A DNA stretch of 63,359 bases from SIG440 sp045532055 (GCA_045532055.1 JAZSFF010000009.1:1-63359), one strand, 5' to 3'; numbered from the stretch's first letter, positions 33,878-43,548 are shown. Made by a program: numbers and translations. Notes: a model not told the origin generated them from the letters alone.

Positions 33878-35910
33878 GCGGGGTAGTTAATATTGTTTTT
33901 GCAGGAAACCCCAACTGTGGAAAAACAACCCTTTTTAATGCGTATACTGGGGCAAACCTCAAGGTTGCCAACTGGCCAGGGGTCACTGTGGAGAAGAAAG
34001 AAGCATCAATGATTTATCACAACAAGAGATATGGCCTTGTGGATTTGCCGGGAACTTACTCCCTCACTTCATACACCATGGAGGAAAAGCTGTCAAGAAG
34101 TTACATATTGAGTGATGATGTGGATGTGATCGTGAATGTTGCTGACGCATCGTCTCTGGAGAGAAATTTGTATCTTACTCTTCAGTTGATTGAACTGGGG
34201 AAACCTGTGGTGTTGGCACTTAACATGATGGACATTGTGGCGGCAAGGGGTATGGAAATTGACCTGCACAGACTGCCCGAAATGTTGGGAATACCAGTCG
34301 TACCAGTGTGTGCAAGGAAAAAGACAGGACTGAATATCCTTATGCATGCGGCAGCGCATCATGCGGAAAGGTCAGATGACAGACTTGAACACCACCATGG
34401 TGCAGGCGGCCATCAGCATTCCCACCATGATGAGTATGCCATGGTGTATAGTGATGAGATTGAGGACAAGATTGACAAAATCAGTGAATTGTTGTGCGTC
34501 AAGTATCCTGCAATAGAGAATCTGAGATGGCATGCAATCAAGATGCTTGAGGCGGATGAGGAAATCCTGGCAAAATATCCAATCAACCTTCAGGGGATTG
34601 CTGAAAAAAGTTATGAAGAAGAGATTATAAATCAAAGATATGACTTCATTGAGGAGATTATATCCGAGGTTTTGGTGAATAAAAACGAAAGACAAGCGGC
34701 AACTGATAAAATCGACAGAGTTCTTACCCACAGAATATGGGGACTGCCGGTTTTTATCGGTATTATGGCGTTGGTGTTTTTCTTCACTTTTGCGGTTGGG
34801 GATTGGCTGAAAGGCTATCTGGAGAACGGGCTTGAATGGTTTTCGGGTATGGTTTTTGGTTTCCTTACCGGAATTGGTGCAAGTGAATTGATGATATCTT
34901 TGATTGTTGACGGAATTATTGCAGGAGTAGGTGGAATACTCACATTTTTGCCAAATATCTGCATTCTGTTTTTAGCACTTGGATTCCTTGAAGATAGTGG
35001 ATATATGGCTCGTGTTGCCTATGTTATGGACGGAATTATGGAAAAAATTGGACTTTCGGGAAGAGCTTTTATACCAATGCTTTTGGGGTTTGGCTGTACG
35101 GTGCCTGCCATTATGGCATCACGTGCTTTGGAGAGTGGCAGGGACAGGCTCAAAACTATTATAGTGACACCCTTTATGTCTTGCAGTGCAAGGCTGCCTG
35201 TTTATGTGCTGCTGTCCCAGATGTTCTTTGGAAAATTTGCAATGCTTGCGGCATATTCTATGTACATAATTGGTGTTGCGGTTGCGATTGTGGTTGCTAA
35301 AATTTTCTCGGTATTTTCAAAGGCTGAAAAGGACAATACACTGCTGATTGAACTGCCTGAATATAAAATACCCAGTGGAAGAACGGTTATGATTTATGTC
35401 TGGGGAAAGGTGAAAGATTATCTTGTAAAGGCAGGAACGGTTATATTCATGGCGTCAATCGTTTTGTGGGCATTGCTTAATTTTGGGGTTTCGGGCATGG
35501 TTGATGAAATGTCCCAGAGCTTTGCGGCAGGATTGGGTAGATTGTTGGTGCCTGTTATGACACCTGCAGGACTGGGATACTGGCAGATTATTGTGGCACT
35601 TATTTCAGGCATTGCGGCAAAGGAAGTGGTTGTTTCCAGTTTGAGTGTTCTTTATGGAGTGGGAAACATTGCCTCGGCAGAGGGTATGGCAACGTTGGCT
35701 GCTATCCTTGGCGGTGGTGGTTTCAACGCAATAAACGGGTATTCTATGATGATTTTCTGTCTGCTTTATATTCCCTGTGCCGCAACTATTGGTACAATCC
35801 ACAGAGAAACAGGCTCGGTCAAGTGGACTTTTGCAGCAGTAGCCATTCAGCTTGGTACAGCATGGGTATGTTCCGCGCTGGTTTATAATTTGGGTTGTAT
35901 GATTTTTTAA
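33874..35910 (+). CDS. feoB: Ferrous iron transporter FeoB with a His-rich insertion
   Basis: The 678-residue protein has an N-terminal GTPase domain (G1 GNPNCGKT 11-18, G3 DLPG 57-60, G4 NMMD 117-120), a GDI-like helical region and a membrane domain of about eight or more helices, with two gate motifs, GFGCTVPAIMASR and FMSCSARLPVYVL. It takes up Fe(II) under anaerobic conditions. Between the G and GDI regions lies a His-rich stretch (His at 162, 163, 173-175, 180, 182, 184, 185), likely a metal-binding loop. AGGAG precedes ATG 33874. Confidence 0.96.
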   Translation: MSGVVNIVFAGNPNCGKTTLFNAYTGANLKVANWPGVTVEKKEASMIYHNKRYGLVDLPGTYSLTSYTMEEKLSRSYILSDDVDVIVNVADASSLERNLYLTLQLIELGKPVVLALNMMDIVAARGMEIDLHRLPEMLGIPVVPVCARKKTGLNILMHAAAHHAERSDDRLEHHHGAGGHQHSHHDEYAMVYSDEIEDKIDKISELLCVKYPAIENLRWHAIKMLEADEEILAKYPINLQGIAEKSYEEEIINQRYDFIEEIISEVLVNKNERQAATDKIDRVLTHRIWGLPVFIGIMALVFFFTFAVGDWLKGYLENGLEWFSGMVFGFLTGIGASELMISLIVDGIIAGVGGILTFLPNICILFLALGFLEDSGYMARVAYVMDGIMEKIGLSGRAFIPMLLGFGCTVPAIMASRALESGRDRLKTIIVTPFMSCSARLPVYVLLSQMFFGKFAMLAAYSMYIIGVAVAIVVAKIFSVFSKAEKDNTLLIELPEYKIPSGRTVMIYVWGKVKDYLVKAGTVIFMASIVLWALLNFGVSGMVDEMSQSFAAGLGRLLVPVMTPAGLGYWQIIVALISGIAAKEVVVSSLSVLYGVGNIASAEGMATLAAILGGGGFNAINGYSMMIFCLLYIPCAATIGTIHRETGSVKWTFAAVAIQLGTAWVCSALVYNLGCMIF

Positions 35911-35931
35911 TTGAGTGGAGGATGTTTTGAT

Positions 35932-36621
35932 ATGCTGGGTACATGGGTGAATTGTGCTGCTGTCATCTTGGGCAGTGGTGTGGGATTGATTGTGAAAAAG
36001 GGAATATCAGAAAAGATAAGCTCGGGGATAATGGGAGCATTGGCACTTTGCGTGTTTTATATAGGCATAAGCGGTGCTTTTGAGTGCCAGAATGTGCTGG
36101 TGGTCATATTGTCAATGGCGATTGGTGCCTTTGTGGGTGAGGGTCTGGACCTTGATGCAAGGCTGGGTAGACTGGGAGACAGACTTGAGGATGCAGTGGG
36201 AAAATCAGGAGAAAAAGGGTCTGTATCGAAGGGGTTTGTCACGGCTAGTCTGCTGTTTTGTGTGGGTGCTATGACCATTGTAGGGTCGCTGCAAAGCGGT
36301 ATTTCGGGAAACCACGATACATTGTTTGCAAAATCCCTTATTGACGGAATTGCCTCCATGGTCCTTGCGTCCACAATGGGAATCGGTGTTATGTTGTCTG
36401 CGGTATTTGTTCTTGTTTATCAGGGTGCAATAACCCTGTGTGCAGGGGTTTTGGAGCCTATACTTACCGAAACGATTATTGCAGAAATGACGTGTGTGGG
36501 GTCACTTTTGATTGTGGGGTTGGCGTTTAATATGCTGAAGATAACAAAGCTTAAAGTAATGAATTATATTCTGGCGATTTTTGTGCCCATTGCAATATAT
36601 TGGATTTTGGAATTGTTTTAG
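35932..36621 (+). CDS. DUF554 family membrane protein
   Basis: The 229-residue protein has about six to seven hydrophobic helices and the DUF554 (YdfK/YqgA) pattern: GTWVNCAAVILGSGVGLIV, ALALCVFYIGISGAF and a central CVGAMTIVGSLQSG. The family is probably a transporter or channel of unknown substrate. ATG 35932 follows GAGTGGAGG; the TTG at 35911, the first codon after feoB, overlaps that site. It could be cotranscribed with feoAB, but a functional link is not shown. Confidence 0.87.
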   Translation: MLGTWVNCAAVILGSGVGLIVKKGISEKISSGIMGALALCVFYIGISGAFECQNVLVVILSMAIGAFVGEGLDLDARLGRLGDRLEDAVGKSGEKGSVSKGFVTASLLFCVGAMTIVGSLQSGISGNHDTLFAKSLIDGIASMVLASTMGIGVMLSAVFVLVYQGAITLCAGVLEPILTETIIAEMTCVGSLLIVGLAFNMLKITKLKVMNYILAIFVPIAIYWILELF

Positions 36622-36625
36622 AGAG

Positions 36626-36654
36626 TTGACTTTTAGAGGAAGTTATATTAAAAT
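36626..36654 (+). promoter_or_regulatory. Promoter of dut
   Basis: TTGACT (36626-36631) and TAAAAT (36649-36654) with a 17-base spacer. Confidence 0.75.
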
Positions 36655-36685
36655 ATTAAAAAAAAGTTGAAGAGGCGTGTTTGAG

Positions 36686-37192
36686 ATGAAGAAAATCGCA
36701 AAGTTTGAAACCGTCAGCCGTGAACAATTTACTCTGGGATGGATGGATTGTTTTGATACGGGAACAGGTATTTATGATGCATATAAGGCAATCAAATTGC
36801 CCAAACGTGCAACCAAAGGCTCTGCCGGGTATGATTTTTGTGCAGTAAAAGATATTGAGCTGGCTCCGGGAGAGTCGGCAAAGATGCCCACAGGCATAAG
36901 GGTAAAGATTGACGAGGGTTGGGTGCTGAAAGTTTATCCCCGCAGCGGTCTGGGATTTAAATTCAGACTTCAACTTAATAATACAGTTGGGATTATCGAC
37001 AGTGATTATTATTATTCGGACAATGAGGGACATATTTTCATTAAGATAACAAATGATTCCAAAGAGGGTAAGGTAGTAAAACTAAACCGTGGGGACGCAT
37101 TTGCTCAGGGGATTTTTGTGGAGTATGGCATCACTGTTGATGATGATACACAGGATATAAGAAATGGTGGATTTGGAAGCACATCAAAATAA
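36686..37192 (+). CDS. dut: dUTP diphosphatase
   Basis: The 168-residue trimeric dUTPase hydrolyses dUTP to dUMP and keeps uracil out of DNA. Motifs are visible in order: I GSAGYDF, II PRSGLGFKF, III GIIDSDYY, IV GDAFAQGIF and V NGGFGSTSK. An N-terminal extension of about 40 residues (KKIAKFETVSREQF and following) precedes the core, seen also, from memory, in clostridial homologues. I chose ATG 36686 with AGAGGCG upstream. A GTG 9 bases earlier is the alternative. Confidence 0.94.
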   Translation: MKKIAKFETVSREQFTLGWMDCFDTGTGIYDAYKAIKLPKRATKGSAGYDFCAVKDIELAPGESAKMPTGIRVKIDEGWVLKVYPRSGLGFKFRLQLNNTVGIIDSDYYYSDNEGHIFIKITNDSKEGKVVKLNRGDAFAQGIFVEYGITVDDDTQDIRNGGFGSTSK

Positions 37193-37195
37193 AAT

Positions 37196-37222
37196 AAAAC
37201 ACCCGCAAATGCGGGTGTTTTT
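37196..37222. terminator. Bidirectional terminator after dut
   Basis: Stem AAAACACCCGC / GCGGGTGTTTT with an AAAT loop, shared with the converging hydrolase gene. Confidence 0.9.
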
Positions 37223-37231
37223 GTATGTAAA

Positions 37232-37960
37232 TTAGTCTGCGTGATTGAGAACGAAGTCGATAATGGGAGTTGTATCATCAAGTCCGTGGGGATGATGACC
37301 GCAATTATCTTTGCCGATGGCAACGATTGTACCGCCATGGTCCTCATAGTATTTTTTGAGGATGGCGCCATTCTCACAGAATGGAACAACAACGTCGTCT
37401 TTGCCGTAAACAAGGATTACGGGAATATTGTTTTTAATCAGGTCGGGGAGCTTGTCGATAGGATGTTCGCGATAACATATAAGCTGAGATTTAGTCACAC
37501 CTGTTGCGTTTGTAAACTCTTCAAAAAGACCGCTTTCCCCAACACCCATGTCAGCAGGACAGGACAGAAGATTGATTACCGGTGCGTCAAGATAGAGTGC
37601 GGAAACTCTTTCGGGATACTTTGCAGCAAATTTTGTTCCTATAAGACCGCCGCAGCTCATACCAACGGGCACGCATTTTTCGTACAAATCAAATTCTTTT
37701 ATGATAAAGTCAGAAAACCGTTTTTTCAGGTCAATATCTTCGTCCAGACACCAACGGGTAACATTTTTGATAAAAGCAAGACACCAACCCCGCTTTACCA
37801 TATCAATTTCAAAACCGGGAAATGCGTCAAAGTACTCTGTTTTGAACAGCCATTTTCCGCATTTTTTGTCTTCCTCGGGAAGAATCATTATTGAGGGACG
37901 GCCCTCGAATTCAAAATCAATTCGTGTAAAACCGTTCCATGTTGATATTGTTTTTTCCAT
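37232..37960 (-). CDS. Alpha/beta hydrolase of unknown substrate
   Basis: The 242-residue protein has an alpha/beta-hydrolase layout. The nucleophile elbow is GMSCGG (Ser in the middle), LYLDAPV follows, an Asp lies in YGKDDVVVP and a His in CGHHPHG. There is no signal peptide. It resembles prolyl-oligopeptidase-like and esterase-like hydrolases that are common in gut Clostridia; the substrate is unknown. ATG 37960 follows GGAAAGGATG. It lies 27 bases after cysK and may be cotranscribed with it. Confidence 0.8.
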   Translation of the reverse strand: MEKTISTWNGFTRIDFEFEGRPSIMILPEEDKKCGKWLFKTEYFDAFPGFEIDMVKRGWCLAFIKNVTRWCLDEDIDLKKRFSDFIIKEFDLYEKCVPVGMSCGGLIGTKFAAKYPERVSALYLDAPVINLLSCPADMGVGESGLFEEFTNATGVTKSQLICYREHPIDKLPDLIKNNIPVILVYGKDDVVVPFCENGAILKKYYEDHGGTIVAIGKDNCGHHPHGLDDTTPIIDFVLNHAD

Positions 37961-37987
37961 AGAAAATCATCCTTTCCGTTTGTTAAT

Positions 37988-38917
37988 TTAATCTGAAAAC
38001 ATAGGTGTTGACATATAACGTTCGCCTGTGTCAGGCAACAGAACAACGATGGTTTTGTCTTGGCAGTCAGGGTGTTTTGCAATTTCTGTAGCGGCAAAAA
38101 GTGCCGCACCGGAGGAAATGCCAACCAAAATACCCTCTCTCCTTGCAACAGATTTGCTGGCATGGTATGCGTCCTCTTCTGTTACAGTGATTATTTCGTC
38201 AATTATGTCAACATCAAGTGCTTTGGGAACAAAGCCTGCCCCAATACCTTGCAATCCGTGGGGACCTGAAGTTCCTTGTGAAAGAACAGGTGAATTTTTG
38301 GGTTCAACTGCAACAATTTTTATGTTGGGGTTTTGTTCCTTGAGGTATTTGCCCGTGCCCGAAATCGTTCCGCCGGTACCCACCCCGGCAACAAAGATGT
38401 CTACCTTGCCGTCAGTATCCGACCAGATTTCAGGACCGGTGGTAAGATAGTGTGCCTTGGGGTTTGCAGGATTTTCAAATTGAGATGGAATAAAGCTGTC
38501 AGGGATTTCCTTTGCCAGCTCCTCTGCTTTTTTTATTGCACCGTTCATGCCAAGTTTTCCGTCGGTGAGGACAATTTCCGCACCATAGGCACAGAGAAGA
38601 TTGCGGCGTTCAATGCTCATTGTTTCAGGCATGGTGAATATGGTACGAAGACCTTTTGACGCTGCAACAGCAGCAAGTCCTATGCCTGTGTTGCCGCTGG
38701 TAGGCTCAATAATCACAGAACTTGGATTGATAAGACCTGAGATTTCGGCGTCTTCAAGCATTGATTTTGCAATTCTGTCCTTGGCGCTTCCTGCTGGATT
38801 GAAGTATTCAAGCTTGGCAAGGATTGTAGCCTTTAATTTGTTGTCCTGATTGTAGTTTTTAAGTTCAATAAGTGGGGTTGAACCGATAAGTTCTGTAACC
38901 GATTTATAAACTTTCAT
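37988..38917 (-). CDS. cysK: Cysteine synthase (O-acetylserine sulfhydrylase)
   Basis: The 309-residue PLP enzyme makes cysteine from O-acetylserine and sulfide. The PLP lysine lies in NPAGSAKDRIA (about 41-51), the substrate loop is TSGNTGIGLA, and the phosphate-binding loop is GVGTGGTISGTG. Length fits CysK. It complements cysE, which lies 4.6 kb away on the same strand, and serCA. AAAGGGG precedes ATG 38917. Confidence 0.95.
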   Translation of the reverse strand: MKVYKSVTELIGSTPLIELKNYNQDNKLKATILAKLEYFNPAGSAKDRIAKSMLEDAEISGLINPSSVIIEPTSGNTGIGLAAVAASKGLRTIFTMPETMSIERRNLLCAYGAEIVLTDGKLGMNGAIKKAEELAKEIPDSFIPSQFENPANPKAHYLTTGPEIWSDTDGKVDIFVAGVGTGGTISGTGKYLKEQNPNIKIVAVEPKNSPVLSQGTSGPHGLQGIGAGFVPKALDVDIIDEIITVTEEDAYHASKSVARREGILVGISSGAALFAATEIAKHPDCQDKTIVVLLPDTGERYMSTPMFSD

Positions 38918-38950
38918 AAAGAAAGCCCCTTTCTTTTATATTATGTAAAA

Positions 38951-39895
38951 CTACTTCTTTGCAAGGACTTCCTTTGCTTTTTCTACAATGGTTTTTGTAT
39001 CAAGACCGTAAATTTCAAAAAGTTTTGCAGGAACACCGGAACGACCAAATACGTCTTGTGTACCCACTCTTGCCATAGGAACGGGGCAGTTCTCGCTGAG
39101 AACCTCTGCAACAGCACTGCCGAGACCACCAATGATATTGTGTTCTTCTGCTGTAACAATTGCACCGGTTTCCCTTGCTGCTTTTATTATAAGGTCTGCG
39201 TCAATGGGCTTTATGGTATGGATGTTGATAACCCTTGCGTCAATACCCATTTCGGCAAGGACTGTTTTTGCCTCCAGTGCGTAAGGAACCATAAGACCTG
39301 TTGCAATGATTGTAAGGTCTTTGCCCTCTGCAAGTGTAACGCCTTTGCCGATTTCAAACTTATAATTTTTGTCAAAGATTGTAGGAACTGCAAGGCGACC
39401 GAAACGGAGGTATACAGGACCTTTGTGGTCTATTGCAGCCTTTACTGCAAGACGAGCCTCGGTGGCATCGGCAGGGTTGATGATTGTCATGTTGGGTATT
39501 GTACGCATTATGCCAATATCCTCGAGACACTGGTGGGTTGCACCATCTTCGCCGACAGAAATGCCTGCGTGGGTTGCACCGATTTTTACGTTGAGGTTGG
39601 GGTAACCGATGGAGTTTCTTATTTGTTCAAAGGCACGGCCTGCGGCGAACATTGCAAAGGAACTTGCAAAAACCACCTTGCCACAGGTTGAGAGGCCTGC
39701 TGCTACAGAGAGCATATTACCCTCGGCTATACCTGCGTTGATAAATCTTTCGGGGTAGAGCTTTTTGAAACAGTCGGTTTTGGTTGACTTTGACAGGTCG
39801 GCATCAAGAACAACCAGCCTTTCATCGTTCCCGAATTCTGCCAAAGCTGCACCATATGCTTCGCGGGTTGCTTTCTTTTCACCTACTGTATACAT
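38951..39895 (-). CDS. Transketolase, C-terminal subunit
   Basis: The 314-residue protein carries the pyrimidine-binding and C-terminal domains of transketolase: DADLSKSTKTD, FINAGIAEGNMLSVAAGLS, GEDGATHQCLEDI and a transketolase_C end. It forms an active enzyme only with the N-terminal subunit encoded just upstream. I chose ATG 39895, because GGAGGTG lies 7 bases before it and it overlaps the upstream stop as TAATG. Split transketolases of this kind are common in Clostridia and archaea. Confidence 0.94.
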   Translation of the reverse strand: MYTVGEKKATREAYGAALAEFGNDERLVVLDADLSKSTKTDCFKKLYPERFINAGIAEGNMLSVAAGLSTCGKVVFASSFAMFAAGRAFEQIRNSIGYPNLNVKIGATHAGISVGEDGATHQCLEDIGIMRTIPNMTIINPADATEARLAVKAAIDHKGPVYLRFGRLAVPTIFDKNYKFEIGKGVTLAEGKDLTIIATGLMVPYALEAKTVLAEMGIDARVINIHTIKPIDADLIIKAARETGAIVTAEEHNIIGGLGSAVAEVLSENCPVPMARVGTQDVFGRSGVPAKLFEIYGLDTKTIVEKAKEVLAKK

Positions 39896-40740
39896 TAGCA
39901 TTCACCTCCAAGATTTTTTATGTATTCATTAAGTTCTGAAATTGCCATATCATACTGTTCATCAGATGGAGCATTTCCGTGCCAGCCGGCTTGATTCTCC
40001 ATAAATGATACGCCTTTGCCCTTAATTGTGTTTGCAATGATGATTGTGGGTTTGCCTTTGCAAGCCTTTGCTGCATCAATGGATTTTTCTATCTGGTCAA
40101 AGTCATGTCCGTCAATGGTGATTACGTTCCAGTTGAATGCCTCAAATTTTTTGTCAAAGGGTGTGGGATTCATAACGTCACGGATATCGCCGTCAATCTG
40201 GAGACCGTTGAAGTCAAGGAAAACGGTGAGGTTGTCAAGCTTGTAGTGAGCCGCAAACATTGCAGCCTCCCATACCTGACCTTCTTCACATTCGCCGTCG
40301 CCTAAAATTGAATAAACACGATAGTTTTTGTTGTCAAGCTTTCCTGCCAGAGCCATTCCGCATGCAGCGCTGATACCCTGACCAAGAGAACCTGTGGACA
40401 TATCTACGCCGGGAACGCCCTTTGCATCAGGATGTCCCTGAAGATAGCTTTCGGCATTACGAAAGGTAGAAATGTCGGATTTAGGGATGAAACCACATTC
40501 CGCCAATGTGCCGTAAAGTGCTGGTGATGCATGGCCTTTTGAAAGGACAAACCTATCACGGTCAGGGTCTGTTGGGTTTTGGGGGTCAATATTCATTTCG
40601 GACATATAAAGATATGTCAGGATATCTGCTGCAGACAATGAACCGCCGGGGTGACCTGATTTGGCACTGTTTACCGCTTCGAGAATCAATTTGCGGATAT
40701 TGGCTGCGGAAAGTTTTAATTCTGTTGTTTTGTTGTTCAT
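39895..40740 (-). CDS. Transketolase, N-terminal (TPP-binding) subunit
   Basis: The 281-residue subunit holds the thiamine-diphosphate site: SGHPGGSLSAADIL, KGHASPALYGTLAE, TGSLGQGISAACGMA and the GDG..N TPP motif (GDGECEEGQVWEA, FLDFNG). Together with the downstream subunit it transfers two-carbon units in the non-oxidative pentose phosphate pathway. GGAGG precedes ATG 40740. The two genes overlap at stop and start, so they are coupled. Confidence 0.95.
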   Translation of the reverse strand: MNNKTTELKLSAANIRKLILEAVNSAKSGHPGGSLSAADILTYLYMSEMNIDPQNPTDPDRDRFVLSKGHASPALYGTLAECGFIPKSDISTFRNAESYLQGHPDAKGVPGVDMSTGSLGQGISAACGMALAGKLDNKNYRVYSILGDGECEEGQVWEAAMFAAHYKLDNLTVFLDFNGLQIDGDIRDVMNPTPFDKKFEAFNWNVITIDGHDFDQIEKSIDAAKACKGKPTIIIANTIKGKGVSFMENQAGWHGNAPSDEQYDMAISELNEYIKNLGGEC

Positions 40741-40791
40741 TTGATTAAAGCCTCCGTTTTTAAATTTGTATTTGTAAAACTTCTAAGACAA

Positions 40792-41628
40792 TCAATGGTT
40801 TCTGAAACCGTTGCCCAAAACCTCTCTGGTATCAGACAGGATAACGAAAGCATTCTTGTCAACGAGTTTGATTATTTTCTTAAGTTTTGTTATTTCATAT
40901 TTTTTTACCACGCACATAATAACTGTTTTGTTTGCCCCGCTGTAGTGGGAAGATGCATGGAGTGCTGTTGTGCCACGCTCCAGAGTTTCGGATATATGAG
41001 CAGAAATCTCTTCAGGGGTATCCGAGATTATATATGCAACCTTTGCAAAATCAATTCCCTCCACAAGCAAATCGATAATATATGAGCAGATATAGAGGGC
41101 TGCTGCTGAGTAGAGAATGACTTCCCAACGACCAAAGACAAGCCCTGCCAGCAGAACGATGAAAGCATCTATTATCAGCACAAAACGTCCTACTGATACG
41201 GAAGGGAAGTGCTTTTTGAGAATCTGTGCGGCAATGTCGGTGCCACCCGTTGTAGAACCTGCCTGAAAAACCAGTCCCAGACCCAATCCCATAAGTGCTC
41301 CTCCATAAATGGCAGACAGCAGTATATCGGATGTGACGGGCTTTAAAAAAGCAAAAGCATCGGTGAATGCGGACAAGGCAAACATTCCTAAAAGAGATGA
41401 AAGCATAAACGACAGACTGAAATTTCGTAGCCCCCACAAAAAAATTGGTATATTAAGCACCAGTATGGAAATACCCACAGGGATATTTGTCAGATGATGA
41501 AGGATTATTGAAACGCCGCTCAGACCACCGGGGGCAATATCCGCAGGCACAAGAAACAAATCCAGGGACATTGCAACAATAAACGTGCCCAACAAAATTG
41601 TAAAGTATTTTTTTAATTTTTCAAGCAT
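40792..41628 (-). CDS. YitT family membrane protein (DUF161 + DUF2179)
   Basis: The 278-residue protein has five to six N-terminal hydrophobic helices with PADIAPGGLSGVSIILHH and GSTTGGTDIAAQIL, the YitT/DUF161 signature, then a soluble DUF2179 domain (about 210-278) ending in FVILSDTREVLGNGF. The molecular function is unknown. GAGGAGATGAG precedes ATG 41628. It sits between the transketolase genes and mrnC without clear terminators. Confidence 0.9.
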   Translation of the reverse strand: MLEKLKKYFTILLGTFIVAMSLDLFLVPADIAPGGLSGVSIILHHLTNIPVGISILVLNIPIFLWGLRNFSLSFMLSSLLGMFALSAFTDAFAFLKPVTSDILLSAIYGGALMGLGLGLVFQAGSTTGGTDIAAQILKKHFPSVSVGRFVLIIDAFIVLLAGLVFGRWEVILYSAAALYICSYIIDLLVEGIDFAKVAYIISDTPEEISAHISETLERGTTALHASSHYSGANKTVIMCVVKKYEITKLKKIIKLVDKNAFVILSDTREVLGNGFRNH

Positions 41629-41680
41629 TTTTACTCATCTCCTCAAATTCTAAAGAAAATATGTAAAAATGCCGCTGAAA

Positions 41681-42085
41681 CTATTCGGTCAAAGGTTTTA
41701 AAAGCTCGGTAATTCTGGCGCTTTGACCAGTGAGATAAAGGTAGCCTATGAGTGCTTCAACACCTGTGGCGGACTTGTAGTCCACAAGATTTGCGTTCTT
41801 TGGGGGGTGGGAGTTGGTGTTCCTGCCCCTTTTATACACTTGCATTTCTTCCTCTGTCAGCTTGTCCTTTATCTTTTGATACAAATCTGACTGTGCCTTT
41901 GCGTTTACAAAGGAAATTGCCTCTTTATGCAGACGGTTTACAGGGAGGTTTGTATCACGTAGCAGATATGTCCTGACAAAGAGCTCATATACGCAGTCGC
42001 CGATGTACGCCAAAGTCAGAGGTGAATATTGTTTGGGAGAAAAGTTTTCTCCCAGATGAAATTCTTTGGTAAATGAATCAAGCAT
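41681..42085 (-). CDS. mrnC: Mini-ribonuclease 3
   Basis: The 134-residue protein is a stand-alone RNase III catalytic domain without a dsRNA-binding domain. It has SPLTLAYIGDCVYELFVR with the catalytic acid, HKEAISFVNAKAQSD and the second acidic site GVEALIGYLYL. MrnC matures 23S rRNA ends in Bacillus. The position directly after cysS is the conserved cysE-cysS-mrnC order. AAAGG lies about 10 bases before ATG 42085. Confidence 0.94.
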   Translation of the reverse strand: MLDSFTKEFHLGENFSPKQYSPLTLAYIGDCVYELFVRTYLLRDTNLPVNRLHKEAISFVNAKAQSDLYQKIKDKLTEEEMQVYKRGRNTNSHPPKNANLVDYKSATGVEALIGYLYLTGQSARITELLKPLTE

Positions 42086-42111
42086 GGAAAAAGTACCTTT
42101 CAGCGAAGATT

Positions 42112-43518
42112 TTAGGCTTTTGTGATTTGCTGACCCTGGGGTGTATCTTTTACTATTATGCCCATTTCACGGAGTTTGTCGCGGAGTTCGTCGGATTTTG
42201 CCCAGTTCTTTTCGGCACGTGCTGCTGCGCGCTCATCAAGAATTGCAGCAACTTCTGAGTCGATGCTGTCTTCCTTGGAATTTTGGAGCAAACCTAAAAC
42301 ACCGCCTAATTCAAGAAGCAAATCAATGGTAAATGTAATTATTTCTTTTGAGAAACCGCTGGTTGATGTGATGTTTTTGTTTGCCTCGGATACAATCTCA
42401 AACAAAACGGAAATTGCATCTGCGGTATTGAGGTCATCATCCATAGCTGCGATATATTTTTCTTTGAGTGAAACAAGGGTTTCTTTGAAAGAGGTCTCAT
42501 TAGGGGTTAAATCTGTGCGTGAGTCAGCGTTCTTTGCAAAGAATTTCAGGTCATCAAGGCAGTTGTAAATTCTGTCAAGGGCAGATTTTGAGGATTCCAT
42601 CAAAGTTTTGCTGAAGTTGATGGGACTTCTGTAATGAGCAGACAGCATGAAGAAACGGATAACCTCATAATCAAACTCTTCTGCTATTTCACGAACAGTG
42701 AAGAAGTTGCCCAGGGATTTTGACATCTTTTTGTTGTCGATGTTGATGTAGCCGTTGTGCATCCAGTAGTTTGCAAAGGTTACACCATGAGCACATTCGC
42801 TCTGTGCAATTTCGTTTTCGTGGTGGGGGAAGATAAGGTCCTGTCCACCACTGTGAATATCAATTGTTTTTGCCAAAAATTTGTTTGCCATGGCACTGCA
42901 TTCAATATGCCAGCCGGGACGGCCCATGCCCCAGGGGCTCTCCCATGCGGGTTCGCCTGGTTTCTGTTTCTTCCATAGAGCGAAGTCCATAGGGTCGTTT
43001 TTGTCTTCGTTTATATTGATTCGTGCACCGCTTTCCAAATCCTCAAGAGGCTGGTGTGAAAGCTTGCCGTATTCTTTGAATTTTTTAGCCGCAAAATATA
43101 CGTCGCCATCTACGTTGTATGCATAGCCCTTGTCTTCAAGGTCTTTCACTATTTCGATGATGGCGTCTATGTTGTCGGTTGCCCTTGGATGAACGGTTGC
43201 ACGCTTGATACCAAGACCGTCGGCATCCTTGAAATATTCTGCGATGTACTGGTCTGCAAGTTCCTTGACTGTTATGCCAAGCTCGTTTGCTTTGTTTATC
43301 ATTTTGTCATCTATGTCGGTGAAGTTCTGCACAAAATATACAGTGTTGCCGCTGTATTCAAGATATCTCCTAAGGGTATCAAAAATGATGAAAGGGCGGG
43401 CGTTGCCTATGTGGAAATAGTTGTATACAGTAGGGCCGCAGGAATACATCCTTACAACACCCTTTTCAACGGGAACAAACTCCTCTTTTTTTCGGTTTAA
43501 TGTGTTAAAAACTTTCAT
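42112..43518 (-). CDS. cysS: Cysteinyl-tRNA synthetase
   Basis: The 468-residue class I synthetase has HIGN (36-39) next to the zinc ligand Cys27, a second zinc segment IECSAMA and HHENEIAQSE, and KMSKSLGN (about 268-275). The C-terminal anticodon-binding helical part ends with the DERAAARAEKNWAKSDELRD helix. It charges tRNA-Cys with cysteine made by the neighbouring CysE/CysK pathway. It follows cysE by 30 bases. Confidence 0.97.
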   Translation of the reverse strand: MKVFNTLNRKKEEFVPVEKGVVRMYSCGPTVYNYFHIGNARPFIIFDTLRRYLEYSGNTVYFVQNFTDIDDKMINKANELGITVKELADQYIAEYFKDADGLGIKRATVHPRATDNIDAIIEIVKDLEDKGYAYNVDGDVYFAAKKFKEYGKLSHQPLEDLESGARININEDKNDPMDFALWKKQKPGEPAWESPWGMGRPGWHIECSAMANKFLAKTIDIHSGGQDLIFPHHENEIAQSECAHGVTFANYWMHNGYINIDNKKMSKSLGNFFTVREIAEEFDYEVIRFFMLSAHYRSPINFSKTLMESSKSALDRIYNCLDDLKFFAKNADSRTDLTPNETSFKETLVSLKEKYIAAMDDDLNTADAISVLFEIVSEANKNITSTSGFSKEIITFTIDLLLELGGVLGLLQNSKEDSIDSEVAAILDERAAARAEKNWAKSDELRDKLREMGIIVKDTPQGQQITKA

Positions 43519-43548
43519 TTATGTGTCGTCCTTTCTATGGGGGTGTGT

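Noticed and set aside
39056..39691. Cys-rich 211-codon plus-strand frame
   Set aside because: Opposite the transketolase C-terminal subunit. The Cys content comes from the antisense of Ala/Thr codons.
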